Shown: positions 1 to 12,602 of the stretch, piece after piece
How positions within the stretch are numbered: the stretch's first letter is position 1
Layout: every line of letters starts with the position of its first letter
From: Marinobacter sp. F4216
GTDB lineage: Bacteria > Pseudomonadota > Gammaproteobacteria > Pseudomonadales > Oleiphilaceae
Assembly (NCBI RefSeq): GCF_019931195.1
Contig: NZ_JAIOUO010000008.1
Coordinates: forward strand, 1-64,000
Direction: 5' to 3'
DNA length: 64,000 bases
Made by a program: the position numbers and the translations under genes
Notes under the pieces: model-generated
Databases searched by the model: none
What the model was told of the DNA's origin: nothing
What the model saw: the letters and a program-made list of their open reading frames with translations, nothing else

Positions 1-23
1 CGTGTCCGTCAGAAGTGGGGCGC

Positions 24-51
24 ATTCTACAGCCCTCAGGAAAACTGTCAA
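24..51 (-). promoter_or_regulatory. Strong sigma-70 promoter reading off the left edge
   Basis: On the minus strand there is a perfect -35 TTGACA (46-51), a 16-base spacer and a -10 TAGAAT (24-29), followed directly by the GC-rich discriminator GCGCCCC. A consensus -35 with a GC-rich discriminator is typical of stringently controlled rRNA and tRNA promoters, so a stable-RNA gene probably begins just left of the window. The transcript itself is not visible, so the identity of the gene is inference. Confidence 0.7.
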
Positions 52-125
52 CGCCGGATTTTGACATTTCTCACGATGCTTCGGTTTCCACCTACAGCGA
101 CACCTCAAGGTCGCTCATATTTCGC

Positions 126-776
126 TCATATTGATCGGCGTTTGACCACTCTTGGATTTCGAACAAACGGAACGAGAACGCCCCACCCGTTCCAGCGAGC
201 ACGGAGCCACAATAATCCTCCGATGAGCACGCCATAAACCACCATCTCACCCACGTCGCTCCGCGCCTGCCAGATGAAATGAATCCAGGCCGCAACGACC
301 GACACGTAGATGAGGCGATGCAACCGTTTCCAGTCAGAGGCCAGGCGCCTCATCATCCCCTTCGTGGATGTCAGTGCCAGCGGCACCAGGACCAAAAAGG
401 CAACTGACCCCGCAACAATGTACGGGCGCTTGGTGAAGGTAGCCCACAGGTCCTGCCACCCCAGAATAAACTGCAAAAACGACAGCACATGCAGACAGGC
501 GTAGAAAAAGGCGAACAGCCCCAGCATTCGGCGCACCCGAATCCAGCCAGCCCACCTCGTCCAACGCTGCATCGGAGTTATACACAGTGTGGCTATTAAC
601 AACTGAAACGCGGCTATACCAAGGGCCTGCGTCACTTCCTGACCAGGATCCGGACCAAGATTTCCAGAGGCTATGCGCCCGATCAGCACAAACAGTGGCA
701 CTGACGCCAACAGGGCAACACCCACCCGAAAGCACAGCAGGAAGGCCCGACTTTGACGCCAGCCAGAGAGCTCCAT
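126..776 (-). CDS. msrQ: Haem-binding membrane subunit MsrQ of the MsrPQ system
   Basis: 216-residue hydrophobic protein of the YedZ/MsrQ ferric reductase-like family. It anchors to the inner membrane, binds haem and passes electrons from the respiratory chain to MsrP, which repairs oxidised methionines in periplasmic proteins. About six membrane segments are visible, and histidines lie in or near helices (for example in RLHRLIYVSVVAAWIHF near residues 151-167), as expected for haem ligands. Length fits the family (about 200-215). Its start codon overlaps the last base of msrP (776), so the pair is translationally coupled. Confidence 0.93.
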   Translation of the reverse strand: MELSGWRQSRAFLLCFRVGVALLASVPLFVLIGRIASGNLGPDPGQEVTQALGIAAFQLLIATLCITPMQRWTRWAGWIRVRRMLGLFAFFYACLHVLSFLQFILGWQDLWATFTKRPYIVAGSVAFLVLVPLALTSTKGMMRRLASDWKRLHRLIYVSVVAAWIHFIWQARSDVGEMVVYGVLIGGLLWLRARWNGWGVLVPFVRNPRVVKRRSI

Positions 777-1756
777 CAGTAAAATCGCCGCAGGTCCATC
801 CCCTTGTAGAGATGCGCTACCTGCTCACCATAACCATTGAATTTCTGCGTCTCGACCCAGTTTGGGCTGAGCAACCCCGACGGGAGACGACGCTCCCGCT
901 TCTGACTCCACCTAGGATGGTCTACCTCAGGATTCACGTTGGCGTAGAAGCCGTATTCCTGGGGGGCAATCATTTCCCAGGTGGTTGCGGGCTGATCTTC
1001 CTGGAAGCGGATTCGGACGATTGACTTGATGCTCTTGAAGCCATATTTCCAGGGCACGACAAGTCGAATCGGCGCACCATTCTGGTTTGGCAGGGTCTTT
1101 CCGTACAAGCCAACGGCCATGAAGCTGAGTTCGTTCATCGCCTCGTCCATACGCAGGCCTTCCCGGTAAGGCCAGTCGATGGTACTGAACAACGACCGCT
1201 GCCCGCGCATTTCATCCGGTTCATGCAGGGTTTCGAAATACACAAACTTGGCCCGGGAGGTAGGTTCGAATCGCTTCAGCATGTCTGCGAGGGGAATTCC
1301 AATCCACGGAATCACCATCGACCAGGCTTCCACGCAGCGCAGTCGGTATACCCGCTCTTCCAAGGTGTGTGGTTTTACCAGATCCTCCAAAGCATAGGTC
1401 CCCGGCTTGCCACACTCCCCATCAACCACCACCGACCAGGGATCGACGCTCATTTCATGGGCGTAACGGACGGGATCGTCCTTTCCTGTGCCGAATTCAT
1501 AAAAATTGTTGTAGCGAACCACATCTTCGAAAGGGGTTTTTTCCTCATCGGTGGAGAAGTCCGGCGCCGGCGTGAAATCCAGGTCTTCGAGCGAATCCGG
1601 ACGAAAGGCCGCAGATAAACTCATCGGCGCACACAGGCCCGCCGTGCCGATGGCAAGACCGGCCATGAACGTTCGGCGATTGAGAAAGACGCGCTCGGGC
1701 GTCACTGCGGAGTACGGAAGTGCCCAGGAAGGGCGCTTGTGGATAGGCATCGGCAT
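776..1756 (-). CDS. msrP: Periplasmic methionine sulfoxide reductase MsrP, molybdopterin subunit
   Basis: 326-residue member of the YedY/MsrP sulfite oxidase-fold family, which reduces methionine sulfoxide in envelope proteins using a molybdopterin cofactor. A twin-arginine signal is visible ([12 protein letters not shown], arginines 27-28), so the protein is exported folded by Tat. The expected cofactor cysteine is in RLRCVEAW (Cys141 of the precursor). Length matches the family. Two ATGs lie two codons apart (1756 and 1750) behind a GGAGA; the downstream one has slightly better spacing. Operon with msrQ. Confidence 0.94.
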   Translation of the reverse strand: MPMPIHKRPSWALPYSAVTPERVFLNRRTFMAGLAIGTAGLCAPMSLSAAFRPDSLEDLDFTPAPDFSTDEEKTPFEDVVRYNNFYEFGTGKDDPVRYAHEMSVDPWSVVVDGECGKPGTYALEDLVKPHTLEERVYRLRCVEAWSMVIPWIGIPLADMLKRFEPTSRAKFVYFETLHEPDEMRGQRSLFSTIDWPYREGLRMDEAMNELSFMAVGLYGKTLPNQNGAPIRLVVPWKYGFKSIKSIVRIRFQEDQPATTWEMIAPQEYGFYANVNPEVDHPRWSQKRERRLPSGLLSPNWVETQKFNGYGEQVAHLYKGMDLRRFY

Positions 1757-1857
1757 TCTCCGGTCCGGCCATTCAGTTCATAACAACTGACGCGGTTGAC
1801 CGGAGCCTGCCGGCGGAATTCCCGGCGTTGTTATCACCGGGAACTCTGGGACTTTAA

Positions 1858-2712
1858 TCAGCCGCCAGCACTGCGGCGCGGTTTTTTCCGAAAGATTGCA
1901 CGAACCGGGCCGGACAACGCGTACATCAGGAAGATGCTGAACAGTACGGTCGCGGGATCAAGTGCGATCACCACGAAGATCAGCACCACCAACAGAATAG
2001 CAGCAAACGGTACACGCCCACGGAGATTCAAATCCTTGAAGCTTCGGTACAAAATGTTGCTGACCATCAATATGCCCGTGCCACCGACCACCACCATGGT
2101 CAACAGGGTTAGCCACGACGACGGCTCGAACTGATGGAAGCACCACACCAGGCCAGCAACACAGGCGGCTGCCGATGGACTGGCGAGACCGACAAAGTAT
2201 TTTTTGTCGACCGACCCGATCTGGGTATTGAAACGAGCCAGGCGCAAAGCCGCACCCGCGACATAGATAAAGGTGATGGCCCAACCGACCTTGCCAAGAT
2301 TATTGAGGGACCAGAAGAAAGCCACCAGTCCGGGGGCCACGCCGAAGGCAACCATGTCCGCCAGCGAGTCGTATTCCTCACCAAACTTGCTTTGGGTATT
2401 GGTCATACGGGCGACACGCCCATCGAGCCCATCGAGAATCATCGATACAAAGATCGCGATGGCGGCGTTATCAAATACGCCATTTGCCGCAGACACGATG
2501 GCGTAAAAACCCGAAAACAGTGACGCGGTGGTGAGTGAGTTGGGCAGCAAATAAATCCCCTTGCGACGAACCGGGGCGCCCTCAACCAACTCCTCTTCGA
2601 CCACCTCGAAAATCTGCAACTCGTCTTCCGAGGTTTGCTTTTCAGTGTTTGCCGATGGTGAACTCTCAGGCTCCATATCAGCAGATTTCTTTTCGTCAGT
2701 CATTGCCATCAC
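1858..2712 (-). CDS. pssA: CDP-diacylglycerol-serine O-phosphatidyltransferase
   Basis: 284-residue integral membrane enzyme that makes phosphatidylserine from CDP-diacylglycerol and serine, the first step to phosphatidylethanolamine. The CDP-alcohol phosphatidyltransferase signature D-G-x2-A-R-x8-G-x3-D-x3-D is complete (Asp97, Gly98, Ala101, Arg102, Gly111, Asp115, Asp119), and several membrane segments follow. The first 50 or so residues are acidic, Glu/Ser-rich and probably disordered, as in the Pseudomonas-type (subclass II) enzyme. It lies downstream of the ilv operon in the same direction but behind that operon's terminator. Confidence 0.94.
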   Translation of the reverse strand: MMAMTDEKKSADMEPESSPSANTEKQTSEDELQIFEVVEEELVEGAPVRRKGIYLLPNSLTTASLFSGFYAIVSAANGVFDNAAIAIFVSMILDGLDGRVARMTNTQSKFGEEYDSLADMVAFGVAPGLVAFFWSLNNLGKVGWAITFIYVAGAALRLARFNTQIGSVDKKYFVGLASPSAAACVAGLVWCFHQFEPSSWLTLLTMVVVGGTGILMVSNILYRSFKDLNLRGRVPFAAILLVVLIFVVIALDPATVLFSIFLMYALSGPVRAIFRKKPRRSAGG

Positions 2713-2740
2713 TCCGGAAAGCGTTTGGGCGGAGTATATA

Positions 2741-2770
2741 CGAAAAACGCGGCTACCCGAGCCGCGCTTT
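2741..2770 (-). terminator. Rho-independent terminator of the ilvIHC operon
   Basis: On the minus strand, GCGGCT, a short loop and AGCCGC form a stem that is followed by TTTTTC. It sits 20-50 bases past the ilvC stop codon and before pssA. Confidence 0.75.
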
Positions 2771-2792
2771 CCTGAACTGTTCGAATTTCCGA

Positions 2793-3824
<1,032 letters not shown>

Positions 3825-3876
3825 TTAGTATTGGCCTCAGCGGGCCACGTGTTTTAAATATGTTCGTTGTCGGTTG

Positions 3877-4368
3877 TTAAAGGCTGAGCACTTTCTCGCC
3901 GCGTGCAATACCTGAAACCCCGGACCGTACCACCTCCAGAACACCGGAGGTACCCACCGCCTGGATAAAGCCATCGAGCTTCTCGCTGTCGCCAGCCAGC
4001 TGGACGGTATACACCGAACTGGTGACATCGACAATCTGCCCCCGGAAGATGTCCACGGTGCGCTTGATTTCCGCACGCTGGGACCCGGTGGCCTTGAGCT
4101 TGATCAGCATCAGCTCCCGCTCAATGTGGGCGCCTTCCGTCAGGTCTACAAGCTTGACCACTTCAATCAGCTTGTTGAGCTGCTTGGTGATCTGCTCGAT
4201 GACCTTGTCGGAACCGGTTGTGGTCACCGTGAGCCGGGACAGGGTCTCATCTTCTGTCGGAGCGACCGTGAGGGTTTCAATGTTGTAGTTACGCTGGGAG
4301 AAAAGCCCCACCACGCGGGACAGTGCTCCAGGCTCGTTTTCCAGCAAAACAGAAATGATTCGACGCAT
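3877..4368 (-). CDS. ilvH: Acetolactate synthase small (regulatory) subunit
   Basis: 163-residue regulatory subunit that activates the catalytic subunit and carries valine feedback inhibition. An N-terminal ACT domain (MRRIISVLLENEPGALSRVV) is followed by the C-terminal ACT-like domain. I chose the ATG at 4368, two bases after the ilvI stop codon, because the family begins at this methionine; an in-frame upstream start would add ten unrelated residues inside ilvI. Operon ilvI-ilvH-ilvC. Confidence 0.97.
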   Translation of the reverse strand: MRRIISVLLENEPGALSRVVGLFSQRNYNIETLTVAPTEDETLSRLTVTTTGSDKVIEQITKQLNKLIEVVKLVDLTEGAHIERELMLIKLKATGSQRAEIKRTVDIFRGQIVDVTSSVYTVQLAGDSEKLDGFIQAVGTSGVLEVVRSGVSGIARGEKVLSL

Positions 4369-4370
4369 GA

Positions 4371-6089
4371 TCACACCCTCTCCGTCTTGCTGAGCCACAT
4401 ATCTTTCATGGAGCCACGAGCGACCTGCATCGGATAGACGTGTTCAAACCGATCCACGTAGATGTCCACGAATACCAGCTCGTCCTTCATGGCCAGAACT
4501 TCTTTCAACTTAGACTCCAGCTCTGCCTTCTTCTCAATCCGAACGCCTTTATGGCCATAGGATTCCGCCAGCTTGATGAAGTCCGGCAGAGATTCCATGT
4601 AGGACTGGGAATGGCGGGACTCGTAGTTCATGTCCTGCCACTGTTTCACCATACCCAGGGCCTGGTTGTTGAGGTTGATGATTTTCACCGGCAGGTTGTA
4701 CTGCTTGCAGGTGGACAGTTCCTGAATGTTCATCTGGATACTGCCTTCGCCGGTGATACACAAAACCTCATCATCCGGATGAGTCAGCTTGACGCCCATG
4801 GCAGCCGGCAGGCCAAAGCCCATGGTGCCGAGACCACCGGAGTTGATCCACCGGTTGGGCTTGTCGAACTTGTAGTATTGCGCGGCAAACATCTGGTGCT
4901 GACCAACATCGGAGGTGACAAACGCCTCGCCATTGGTGAGCCTGTGGAGGATTTCGATCACCTCTTGCGGCTTGATGACGTCGTCACTGGTCTCGTAACG
5001 CATGCCATGAAACGCCCGCCACTCCTCGATCTGCTTCCACCAGGCCGCAATCGCGTCCGCGTCAGGCTTCTGCTTGCTCTCCTTGACCAGCGACAGCATT
5101 TCTTTCAGCACTGCATCCACCGGGCCCACGATGGGCACATCGGCTTCCACGGTTTTGGAAATCGAGGCCGGATCAATGTCCACATGGATGATGCGGGCGC
5201 CCGGGCAGAACTTCTCGGTGGCATTGGTCACACGATCATCAAAGCGCGCACCGATCGCCAGAATCAGATCGGCATGGTGCATCGCCATGTTAGCTTCGTA
5301 GGTTCCGTGCATGCCGAGCCAACCCAGATGCTGCTTGTCGCTTGCCGGATAACAGCCAATCCCCATCAGGGTATTGGTGATCGGGTACCCGAGCTTGCGA
5401 ACCAGCTCGGTCAGTTGATCGGACGCCTTGCCCAGCACCACGCCACCACCGGCGTAGATCACCGGTCGACGGGCTGCCAGCAGCATATCCACCGCTTTCT
5501 TGATCTGGCCGGCATGGCCGCGAATGGCCGGGTTATAGGAGCGCAGTTTGACCTTCTTGGGATAGGCGTATTCGTAGCGCTCGTTGGGGGTGGTCATATC
5601 CTTGGGGATATCCACCACGACCGGGCCGGGACGGCCGGTTGCCGCAATGTAGTACGCCTTGCGAATCACTTCCGGGATTTCTTCCGGATGACGCACGCTG
5701 AGGTTGTGCTTCACCACCGGCCGGGAGACACCGATCATATCGGTTTCCTGGAACGCATCCTCGCCGATCAGTGTGGATGCCACCTGGCCACACAGAACGA
5801 CCATGGGGATGGAATCCATAAACGCGGTCGCGATGCCGGTGATGGTGTTGGTGGCTCCGGGGCCGGAGGTGACCAGAACGGTACCCGGCTTGCCGGTTGC
5901 ACGGGCATAGCCATCGGCCATATGGACCGCTGCCTGCTCGTGTCGAACCAGGATGTGTTTGACCTTGTCCTGTCTGAACAGCGCATCATAGATATGAAGT
6001 GCTGCACCACCCGGATAGCCGTATATGTATTCGATACCTTCGTCCTGCAAGGACCGGATCAGCATATCGGCGCCAGACAATAACTCCAC
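4371..6089 (-). CDS. ilvI: Acetolactate synthase, catalytic (large) subunit
   Basis: 572-residue thiamine diphosphate enzyme that condenses pyruvate with pyruvate or 2-oxobutyrate, the first common step of valine, leucine and isoleucine synthesis. The catalytic glutamate is in [12 protein letters not shown] (Glu51). The thiamine diphosphate motif reads GEG (about residues 446-448) rather than the classical GDG, followed by the usual NLNN. Length is typical. It is first in the operon and lies behind a leader of nearly 290 bases. Assignment as ilvI rather than ilvB rests on the adjacent ilvH-type small subunit. Confidence 0.97.
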   Translation of the reverse strand: MELLSGADMLIRSLQDEGIEYIYGYPGGAALHIYDALFRQDKVKHILVRHEQAAVHMADGYARATGKPGTVLVTSGPGATNTITGIATAFMDSIPMVVLCGQVASTLIGEDAFQETDMIGVSRPVVKHNLSVRHPEEIPEVIRKAYYIAATGRPGPVVVDIPKDMTTPNERYEYAYPKKVKLRSYNPAIRGHAGQIKKAVDMLLAARRPVIYAGGGVVLGKASDQLTELVRKLGYPITNTLMGIGCYPASDKQHLGWLGMHGTYEANMAMHHADLILAIGARFDDRVTNATEKFCPGARIIHVDIDPASISKTVEADVPIVGPVDAVLKEMLSLVKESKQKPDADAIAAWWKQIEEWRAFHGMRYETSDDVIKPQEVIEILHRLTNGEAFVTSDVGQHQMFAAQYYKFDKPNRWINSGGLGTMGFGLPAAMGVKLTHPDDEVLCITGEGSIQMNIQELSTCKQYNLPVKIINLNNQALGMVKQWQDMNYESRHSQSYMESLPDFIKLAESYGHKGVRIEKKAELESKLKEVLAMKDELVFVDIYVDRFEHVYPMQVARGSMKDMWLSKTERV

Positions 6090-6382
6090 GGTTTTCTACC
6101 CTCTTCTAATTGTGAATGTTCCGGGCTCCTGCCCGGTTGCCTGGATTCACGGTTTCCCTGCTTCTTGTGAAAGCGGAACCGACTGCTCCTCCACACCCTG
6201 ATCAGAGGTTGTCTCCTGGCCAGCCGCCCTCCTGAGGGTTGCGGAGAACGACCAATCAACGGGTTGCGTGTCAGCAACAACCACCCTGCAACATCATGCG
6301 CAGAGCGTTGGGTGTGGTGTGTGATGGGGGATACTCGCTCGGGATTGCCTGCCGTATTGACCCCAGTCCTCAGGCAAACGGT
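6090..6382 (-). promoter_or_regulatory. Long untranslated leader of the ilv operon with stem-loops
   Basis: Between the predicted ilv promoter and the ilvI start lies about 290 bases without a convincing gene. It contains a perfect stem CCGGGC-AGGA-GCCCGG (6121-6136) just upstream of ilvI and a second short stem around 6224-6240. A leader of this length suggests attenuation or another RNA-level control, but no leader peptide rich in Ile, Leu or Val codons is visible; the only short frame found starts MMLQGGCC (from 6297). Confidence 0.35.
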
Positions 6383-6411
6383 AATTCTGACAGCGGGAAA
6401 CTCCCTGTCAA
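6383..6411 (-). promoter_or_regulatory. Predicted sigma-70 promoter of ilvIHC
   Basis: Minus-strand -35 TTGACA (6406-6411) is perfect. With a 17-base spacer the -10 is AGAATT (6383-6388); with 16 bases it is CAGAAT. It is placed to transcribe ilvI after a long leader. Confidence 0.6.
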
Positions 6412-6610
6412 TAGGTCAGTTAGCTTTGATTTGGCTGCGAAACGATAGGCCGGCCACACTCGGAAACAAAACCAGAACAGAGTTTTGAACCAGATGGAAG
6501 AAATCTGCTGTGTTGAGTGGCATGATAGCGGTCAGTCATTCAAGAACAGTACCCGGCCTGTCAGGGTCTCCCCTGGAACCGGGAGTAGTAAACACCGAGT
6601 GGATGTACCC

Positions 6611-7084
6611 ATGAATAAGAAGATTCTGACGCTGGCCGCCTTGCTGGCCGTTGTACCGGGCATTTCAATGAGCGCATCAGTTTACAAGTGGACTGATGAA
6701 AATGGGGTAACGCACTTCGGGGATCGGCAGCCGACGGGCAAGTCCGCGGAACGCGTGAATGTGCGTGCCGGCGTTCCCGCCAGCGCCGCCAGCCAGAAAG
6801 CAAGTCCGCAGGAGCGGCTGGCCGACATGGAAAAAGAAAAGGAAAAGGAAAACCTGACCGCCCGTGAGCGGGCTGAAATGGAAGCCAGAGAAAAGCAGCG
6901 CGCGGCCAACTGTGAAACAGCCCGCAGCAACCTGAAGGTGATTGACAGCAACGCCCGCATTCATGTTGAAGACAATGGCGAGAAACGCTACCTGTCACCG
7001 GAAGAAATCGCCGAACAGCGCCAGAAATTCCAGCAAGTCGCCGAAGAAAACTGCGGCCCGGAAAAGACCACGGCTGCCAACTGA
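6611..7084 (+). CDS. Secreted DUF4124-domain protein
   Basis: 157-residue protein with a Sec signal peptide (MNKKILTLAALLAVVPGISMSA) followed by the DUF4124 motif VYKWTDENGVTHFGDRQP, then a highly charged, probably coiled-coil stretch (Lys/Glu-rich, about residues 70-105) and a C-terminal part with two cysteines. DUF4124 proteins are common, exported and of unknown function in gammaproteobacteria. I chose the ATG at 6611 because the signal peptide begins there; an upstream frame start would add 42 unrelated residues. Transcribed alone, convergent with clpB, and followed by a hairpin. Confidence 0.88.
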   Translation: MNKKILTLAALLAVVPGISMSASVYKWTDENGVTHFGDRQPTGKSAERVNVRAGVPASAASQKASPQERLADMEKEKEKENLTARERAEMEAREKQRAANCETARSNLKVIDSNARIHVEDNGEKRYLSPEEIAEQRQKFQQVAEENCGPEKTTAAN

Positions 7085-7120
7085 TCCTTTTGGCGACGCC
7101 TATCGATTAAGGCAAATACA

Positions 7121-7147
7121 GCGGGGTATCCGGTCCGGATACCCCGC
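7121..7147. terminator. Bidirectional hairpin between the DUF4124 gene and clpB
   Basis: A perfect 13-base inverted repeat GCGGGGTATCCGG / CCGGATACCCCGC around a single T sits between two convergent genes. The T-run is weak on either strand (TTGCGTTTC on plus), so termination is inferred from position and stem strength. Confidence 0.6.
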
Positions 7148-7154
7148 TTGCGTT

Positions 7155-9731
<2,577 letters not shown>

Positions 9732-9806
9732 AAACTCGTATCCCCAATTGAGTTGCCCGGGTGTCGGCTTATCGACGCCTCCACACCCATCATGCTTTGA
9801 AAGTAA

Positions 9807-9834
9807 ATGTAGGGGCACGCAGAGCGACTTCAAG
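9807..9834 (-). promoter_or_regulatory. Sigma-32 (RpoH) heat-shock promoter of clpB
   Basis: The minus strand carries CTTGAA (9829-9834), a 13-base spacer and CCCCTACAT (9807-9815), close to the known RpoH consensus CTTGAA-N13-CCCCATNT. It is about 75 bases upstream of the clpB start codon. Confidence 0.85.
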
Positions 9835-9894
9835 CAGGGGAACAATCAAGCTGCTGAAAAATTGATCGGCATCATACTCTTGAGGAAGAGCGAA

Positions 9895-10647
9895 TCAGGG
9901 GGTGAGCCAAATCAGGCTGGCCATACGACCGGTCTGGCCATCTCGCCGGTAGGAGTAAAAACGGGAAGGGTCTGAAACCGTGCACACTGGCTCACCGAAA
10001 ACCGACGTCACCCCCAGCGCAGACAGCCGGATGCGAGCCAACTGGTATAGATCTGCCATGTAATGGCCGGGGCGGGCGCCCTGCTTGTGAAAGGCCTTTT
10101 CGGCGAGCGGGTTGGAAGCGAGAAAGGACTCGCGAACTTCAGGCCCAACTTCAAACCGCTCAGGACCAATTGCCGGCCCAAGCCAAGCCAACAGCTCGGC
10201 AGGGGACGAGCGGAACTGACCAATCACATTTTCCAGCACCCCCTGACAAAGCCCCCGCCATCCGGCGTGGGCGGCAGCCACCTGGTTGCCAGCGCGATCA
10301 CATAACAATACCGGCAGGCAATCGGCGGTCAGAATCGCACACACCTGTCGCGAGTGGACCGTCATGGCAGCATCCGCACTGGGAACTCGCGGCGCGACGG
10401 GGAGCTCCACCACATCGGTACCGTGCACCTGATCCAGCCATCCAAAAGCCTCTGGCTCGAGGTTCAGGTGGCCCGCCAGCCGCCGTCGGTTGACGTCCAC
10501 GCGGGAAGGATCGTCCCCCACATGCATGGCCAGATTCAACGACTGCCAGGGCACCTCACTGACACCGCCCGCACGAGTTGTGCAGACGGCCCGCACCCTG
10601 GCAGGTGCCGGCCAGTCAGGCGTGATCAGGGGGAGATCAGTAGACAT
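9895..10647 (-). CDS. pgeF: PgeF/YfiH-type laccase-domain protein (peptidoglycan editing / purine nucleoside phosphorylase family)
   Basis: 250-residue DUF152 family protein. Metal-binding family motifs are visible: DQVHGTDVV, ILTADCLPVLL and AAAHAGWRGLCQGV (the two His and one Cys). E. coli YfiH removes wrongly incorporated serine from peptidoglycan precursors, and other members phosphorolyse adenosine or inosine; which activity dominates here cannot be told from sequence. Its start overlaps the end of rluD by 11 bases, so rluD-pgeF is an operon, with clpB downstream under its own promoter. Confidence 0.92.
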   Translation of the reverse strand: MSTDLPLITPDWPAPARVRAVCTTRAGGVSEVPWQSLNLAMHVGDDPSRVDVNRRRLAGHLNLEPEAFGWLDQVHGTDVVELPVAPRVPSADAAMTVHSRQVCAILTADCLPVLLCDRAGNQVAAAHAGWRGLCQGVLENVIGQFRSSPAELLAWLGPAIGPERFEVGPEVRESFLASNPLAEKAFHKQGARPGHYMADLYQLARIRLSALGVTSVFGEPVCTVSDPSRFYSYRRDGQTGRMASLIWLTP

Positions 10648-11614
10648 CGCTCGCCAGGTCTTCGACGTGTTTGCGCAGGGCCGCCAGCAGGGCCTGCATA
10701 TCCTCTGGCAGAGGCACTTCCCAGGAGAGGATCTCGCCAGATTCCGGGTGTTCCAGCGTCAGTTGCCGGGCATGGAGTGCCTGCCGGTTGAACGCCGCCA
10801 GAGCCTCCCGGAGTTCTTCGGTGGTTCCCTTCGGCAGGCGCAGGCGCCCACCGTAGAGAGGATCTCCGACCAGCGGGTGCTTGACGTGCGCCATGTGCAC
10901 CCGGATCTGGTGGGTCCGACCGCTTTCCAGCTTGCATCGGATATGGGTATGGGCAGCAAACCGCTCCGCCAAGCGATAGTGGGTGACGGCCGGTTTGCCG
11001 GAGGCCACCACCGCCATTTTCTTGCGTTCCCGAGGGTGACGACCAATGGGCGCATCTACGGTTCCACCGCCGGTCAGTTCCCCGACCACCACAGCATCGT
11101 ATTCCCGCCCCATGGTTCGGGTCTGCAGCTGATCGACTAACGATGTGTGGGCAACCAGACTGCGCGCCGCCACCATAATGCCTGAGGTGTCTTTATCCAG
11201 ACGATGGACAATCCCCGCACGGGGCAGATTCTCCACTTCCGGCGCGTAATTGAGCAGGGCGTTCACCAGAGTGCCAGCCGCATGTCCTGCTGCCGGGTGC
11301 ACCACCAATCCCGCCGGTTTGTTGATGACCAGCAGGTGCTCATCCTCGTAGACGATATCCAGGGTGATGTCCTCGGCTTCCCAACTGACCTGTGCCTCGG
11401 GCTCCGCATCAAGATTAATCTGATCATCGAGCATGACCTTGTCACGGGGTTTGCGCTTTTCGCCATTCACGGTCAAAGCACCGCTCTTGATCCAGCTTTG
11501 AAGGCGGGAGCGTGAATGCTCGGGCATCAGTTCGGCGGCGGCCTGATCCAGGCGTCGATCGCTCAGTTCGGGTGGCACCGCAAAACTGGCTGTAATTCGG
11601 TTTTCAGATGACAT
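10637..11614 (-). CDS. rluD: 23S rRNA pseudouridine synthase RluD
   Basis: 325-residue enzyme that makes pseudouridines 1911, 1915 and 1917 in helix 69 of 23S rRNA. An N-terminal S4 RNA-binding domain (about residues 18-80) is followed by the RluA-family catalytic domain with the motif HRLDKDTSGIMV, which carries the catalytic aspartate. I chose the ATG at 11614 (MSSENRITASF); an upstream in-frame start adds 14 residues of low similarity. The assignment to RluD rather than RluC rests on the neighbours bamD and pgeF, which match the conserved rluD context. Confidence 0.94.
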   Translation of the reverse strand: MSSENRITASFAVPPELSDRRLDQAAAELMPEHSRSRLQSWIKSGALTVNGEKRKPRDKVMLDDQINLDAEPEAQVSWEAEDITLDIVYEDEHLLVINKPAGLVVHPAAGHAAGTLVNALLNYAPEVENLPRAGIVHRLDKDTSGIMVAARSLVAHTSLVDQLQTRTMGREYDAVVVGELTGGGTVDAPIGRHPRERKKMAVVASGKPAVTHYRLAERFAAHTHIRCKLESGRTHQIRVHMAHVKHPLVGDPLYGGRLRLPKGTTEELREALAAFNRQALHARQLTLEHPESGEILSWEVPLPEDMQALLAALRKHVEDLASDVY

Positions 11615-11671
11615 TAAGCCCCCAGGGCCGATGTAGGTTTCGTATGATTGAATCAAAAGGCCAGACCACTC

Positions 11672-11700
11672 TGCACATCCGGCGACATCCCCGCTACAAT
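11672..11700 (+). promoter_or_regulatory. Predicted promoter of bamD
   Basis: TGCACA (11672-11677), a 17-base spacer and TACAAT (11695-11700) lie about 45 bases upstream of the bamD start codon, in the rluD-bamD divergent gap. Confidence 0.5.
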
Positions 11701-11742
11701 GGCGTCTCTTTTGAACTCATCAACATTATACGGGATTCCGGC

Positions 11743-12576
11743 ATGAGATCAGTTGTTCGTTCATTGCTACTGACCACTATGGTCGTTCTGGTCAGTGCCT
11801 GCGCCTCCAATCAACAGGAGGAGGTGCTGCCGGAGAAGACTTACTACGAGAACGCTCGCGAGGCCATGAACTCCGGCAACTTTACCGAAGCCGAGGAGAA
11901 CCTGGACGCTCTGGAGACCTACTACCCGTTCGGCCGTTACGCTGAACAGGCGCAGCTTGACCTGATTTTCGCCCGCTACCAGAACCTGGACCTGGAAGGC
12001 GCCCGTGCTGCGGCTGACCGCTTCCTGCGCCTGAATCCCCAGAGCGATCACGCCGATTACGCGCTCTATATGCGAGGACTGGCGTCCTACAATCTGGACC
12101 TTGGGTTAGCGGCCCGCTATTTCCCGATCGATGTGGGCGCCCGGTCCCCCGGTGAACAGGAGCAAGCCTTTCGGGATTTCTCTGAACTCCTGAACCGGTA
12201 CCCCGAGAGCCAGTATGTCGCTGACGCCCGCCAGCGCATGGTTGCCATCCGCAACCGCATGGCAGAGCTGGAAATCTATACTGCCCGATACTACATCAAG
12301 CGAAGCGCCTACGTAGCGGCGAACAACCGTGCCCGTTACGTGGTGGAAAACTTCCCGACCACGCCGTCTGTGGAGGAAGCATTGGTGATCATGGCGGAAA
12401 CCTTCCGGGCCCTGGAGCTGCCAGAGGACTCACAGGATGCTATTGCACTGCTCAAGCAAAACTTCCCGGAGAGCAAGGCGTTCAATCCGCAGGGTGAGTT
12501 CGAAGCAAACCTGCTCAACGCTGAAAGCCGCTCCCTGTCTAACGTGGTGACCTTCGGCCTGATGGGCGACGACTGA
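11743..12576 (+). CDS. bamD: Outer-membrane assembly lipoprotein BamD
   Basis: 277-residue essential lipoprotein of the BAM complex, which inserts beta-barrel proteins in the outer membrane. The signal peptide ends in the lipobox LVSAC, followed by tetratricopeptide repeats (YYENAREAMNSGNFTEAEENL and the following units). I chose the ATG at 11743 because the lipoprotein signal begins there. Length fits the family (about 245-280). It is transcribed divergently from rluD and ends in a hairpin formed by its last codons. Confidence 0.96.
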   Translation: MRSVVRSLLLTTMVVLVSACASNQQEEVLPEKTYYENAREAMNSGNFTEAEENLDALETYYPFGRYAEQAQLDLIFARYQNLDLEGARAAADRFLRLNPQSDHADYALYMRGLASYNLDLGLAARYFPIDVGARSPGEQEQAFRDFSELLNRYPESQYVADARQRMVAIRNRMAELEIYTARYYIKRSAYVAANNRARYVVENFPTTPSVEEALVIMAETFRALELPEDSQDAIALLKQNFPESKAFNPQGEFEANLLNAESRSLSNVVTFGLMGDD

Positions 12577-12586
12577 GTCGTCGCCC
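12564..12586. terminator. Stem-loop at the bamD stop codon
   Basis: GGGCGACGAC and GTCGTCGCCC form a perfect 10-base stem around the bamD stop TGA. There is no T-run after it, so it may stabilise the mRNA or act as a weak bidirectional terminator for the convergent bamD and nadE. Confidence 0.4.
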
Positions 12587-12602
12587 CCGAACGCCTGCCC
12601 GC

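Noticed and set aside
4440..6083. 547-codon open frame on the plus strand
   Set aside because: Antisense to the well-supported ilvI; no motif, no ribosome site, composition typical of shadow frames.
6059..6280. 73-codon minus-strand frame in the ilv leader
   Set aside because: It overlaps the ilvI start, has no ribosome site and is not enriched in Ile, Leu or Val codons, so it is not an ilv leader peptide.
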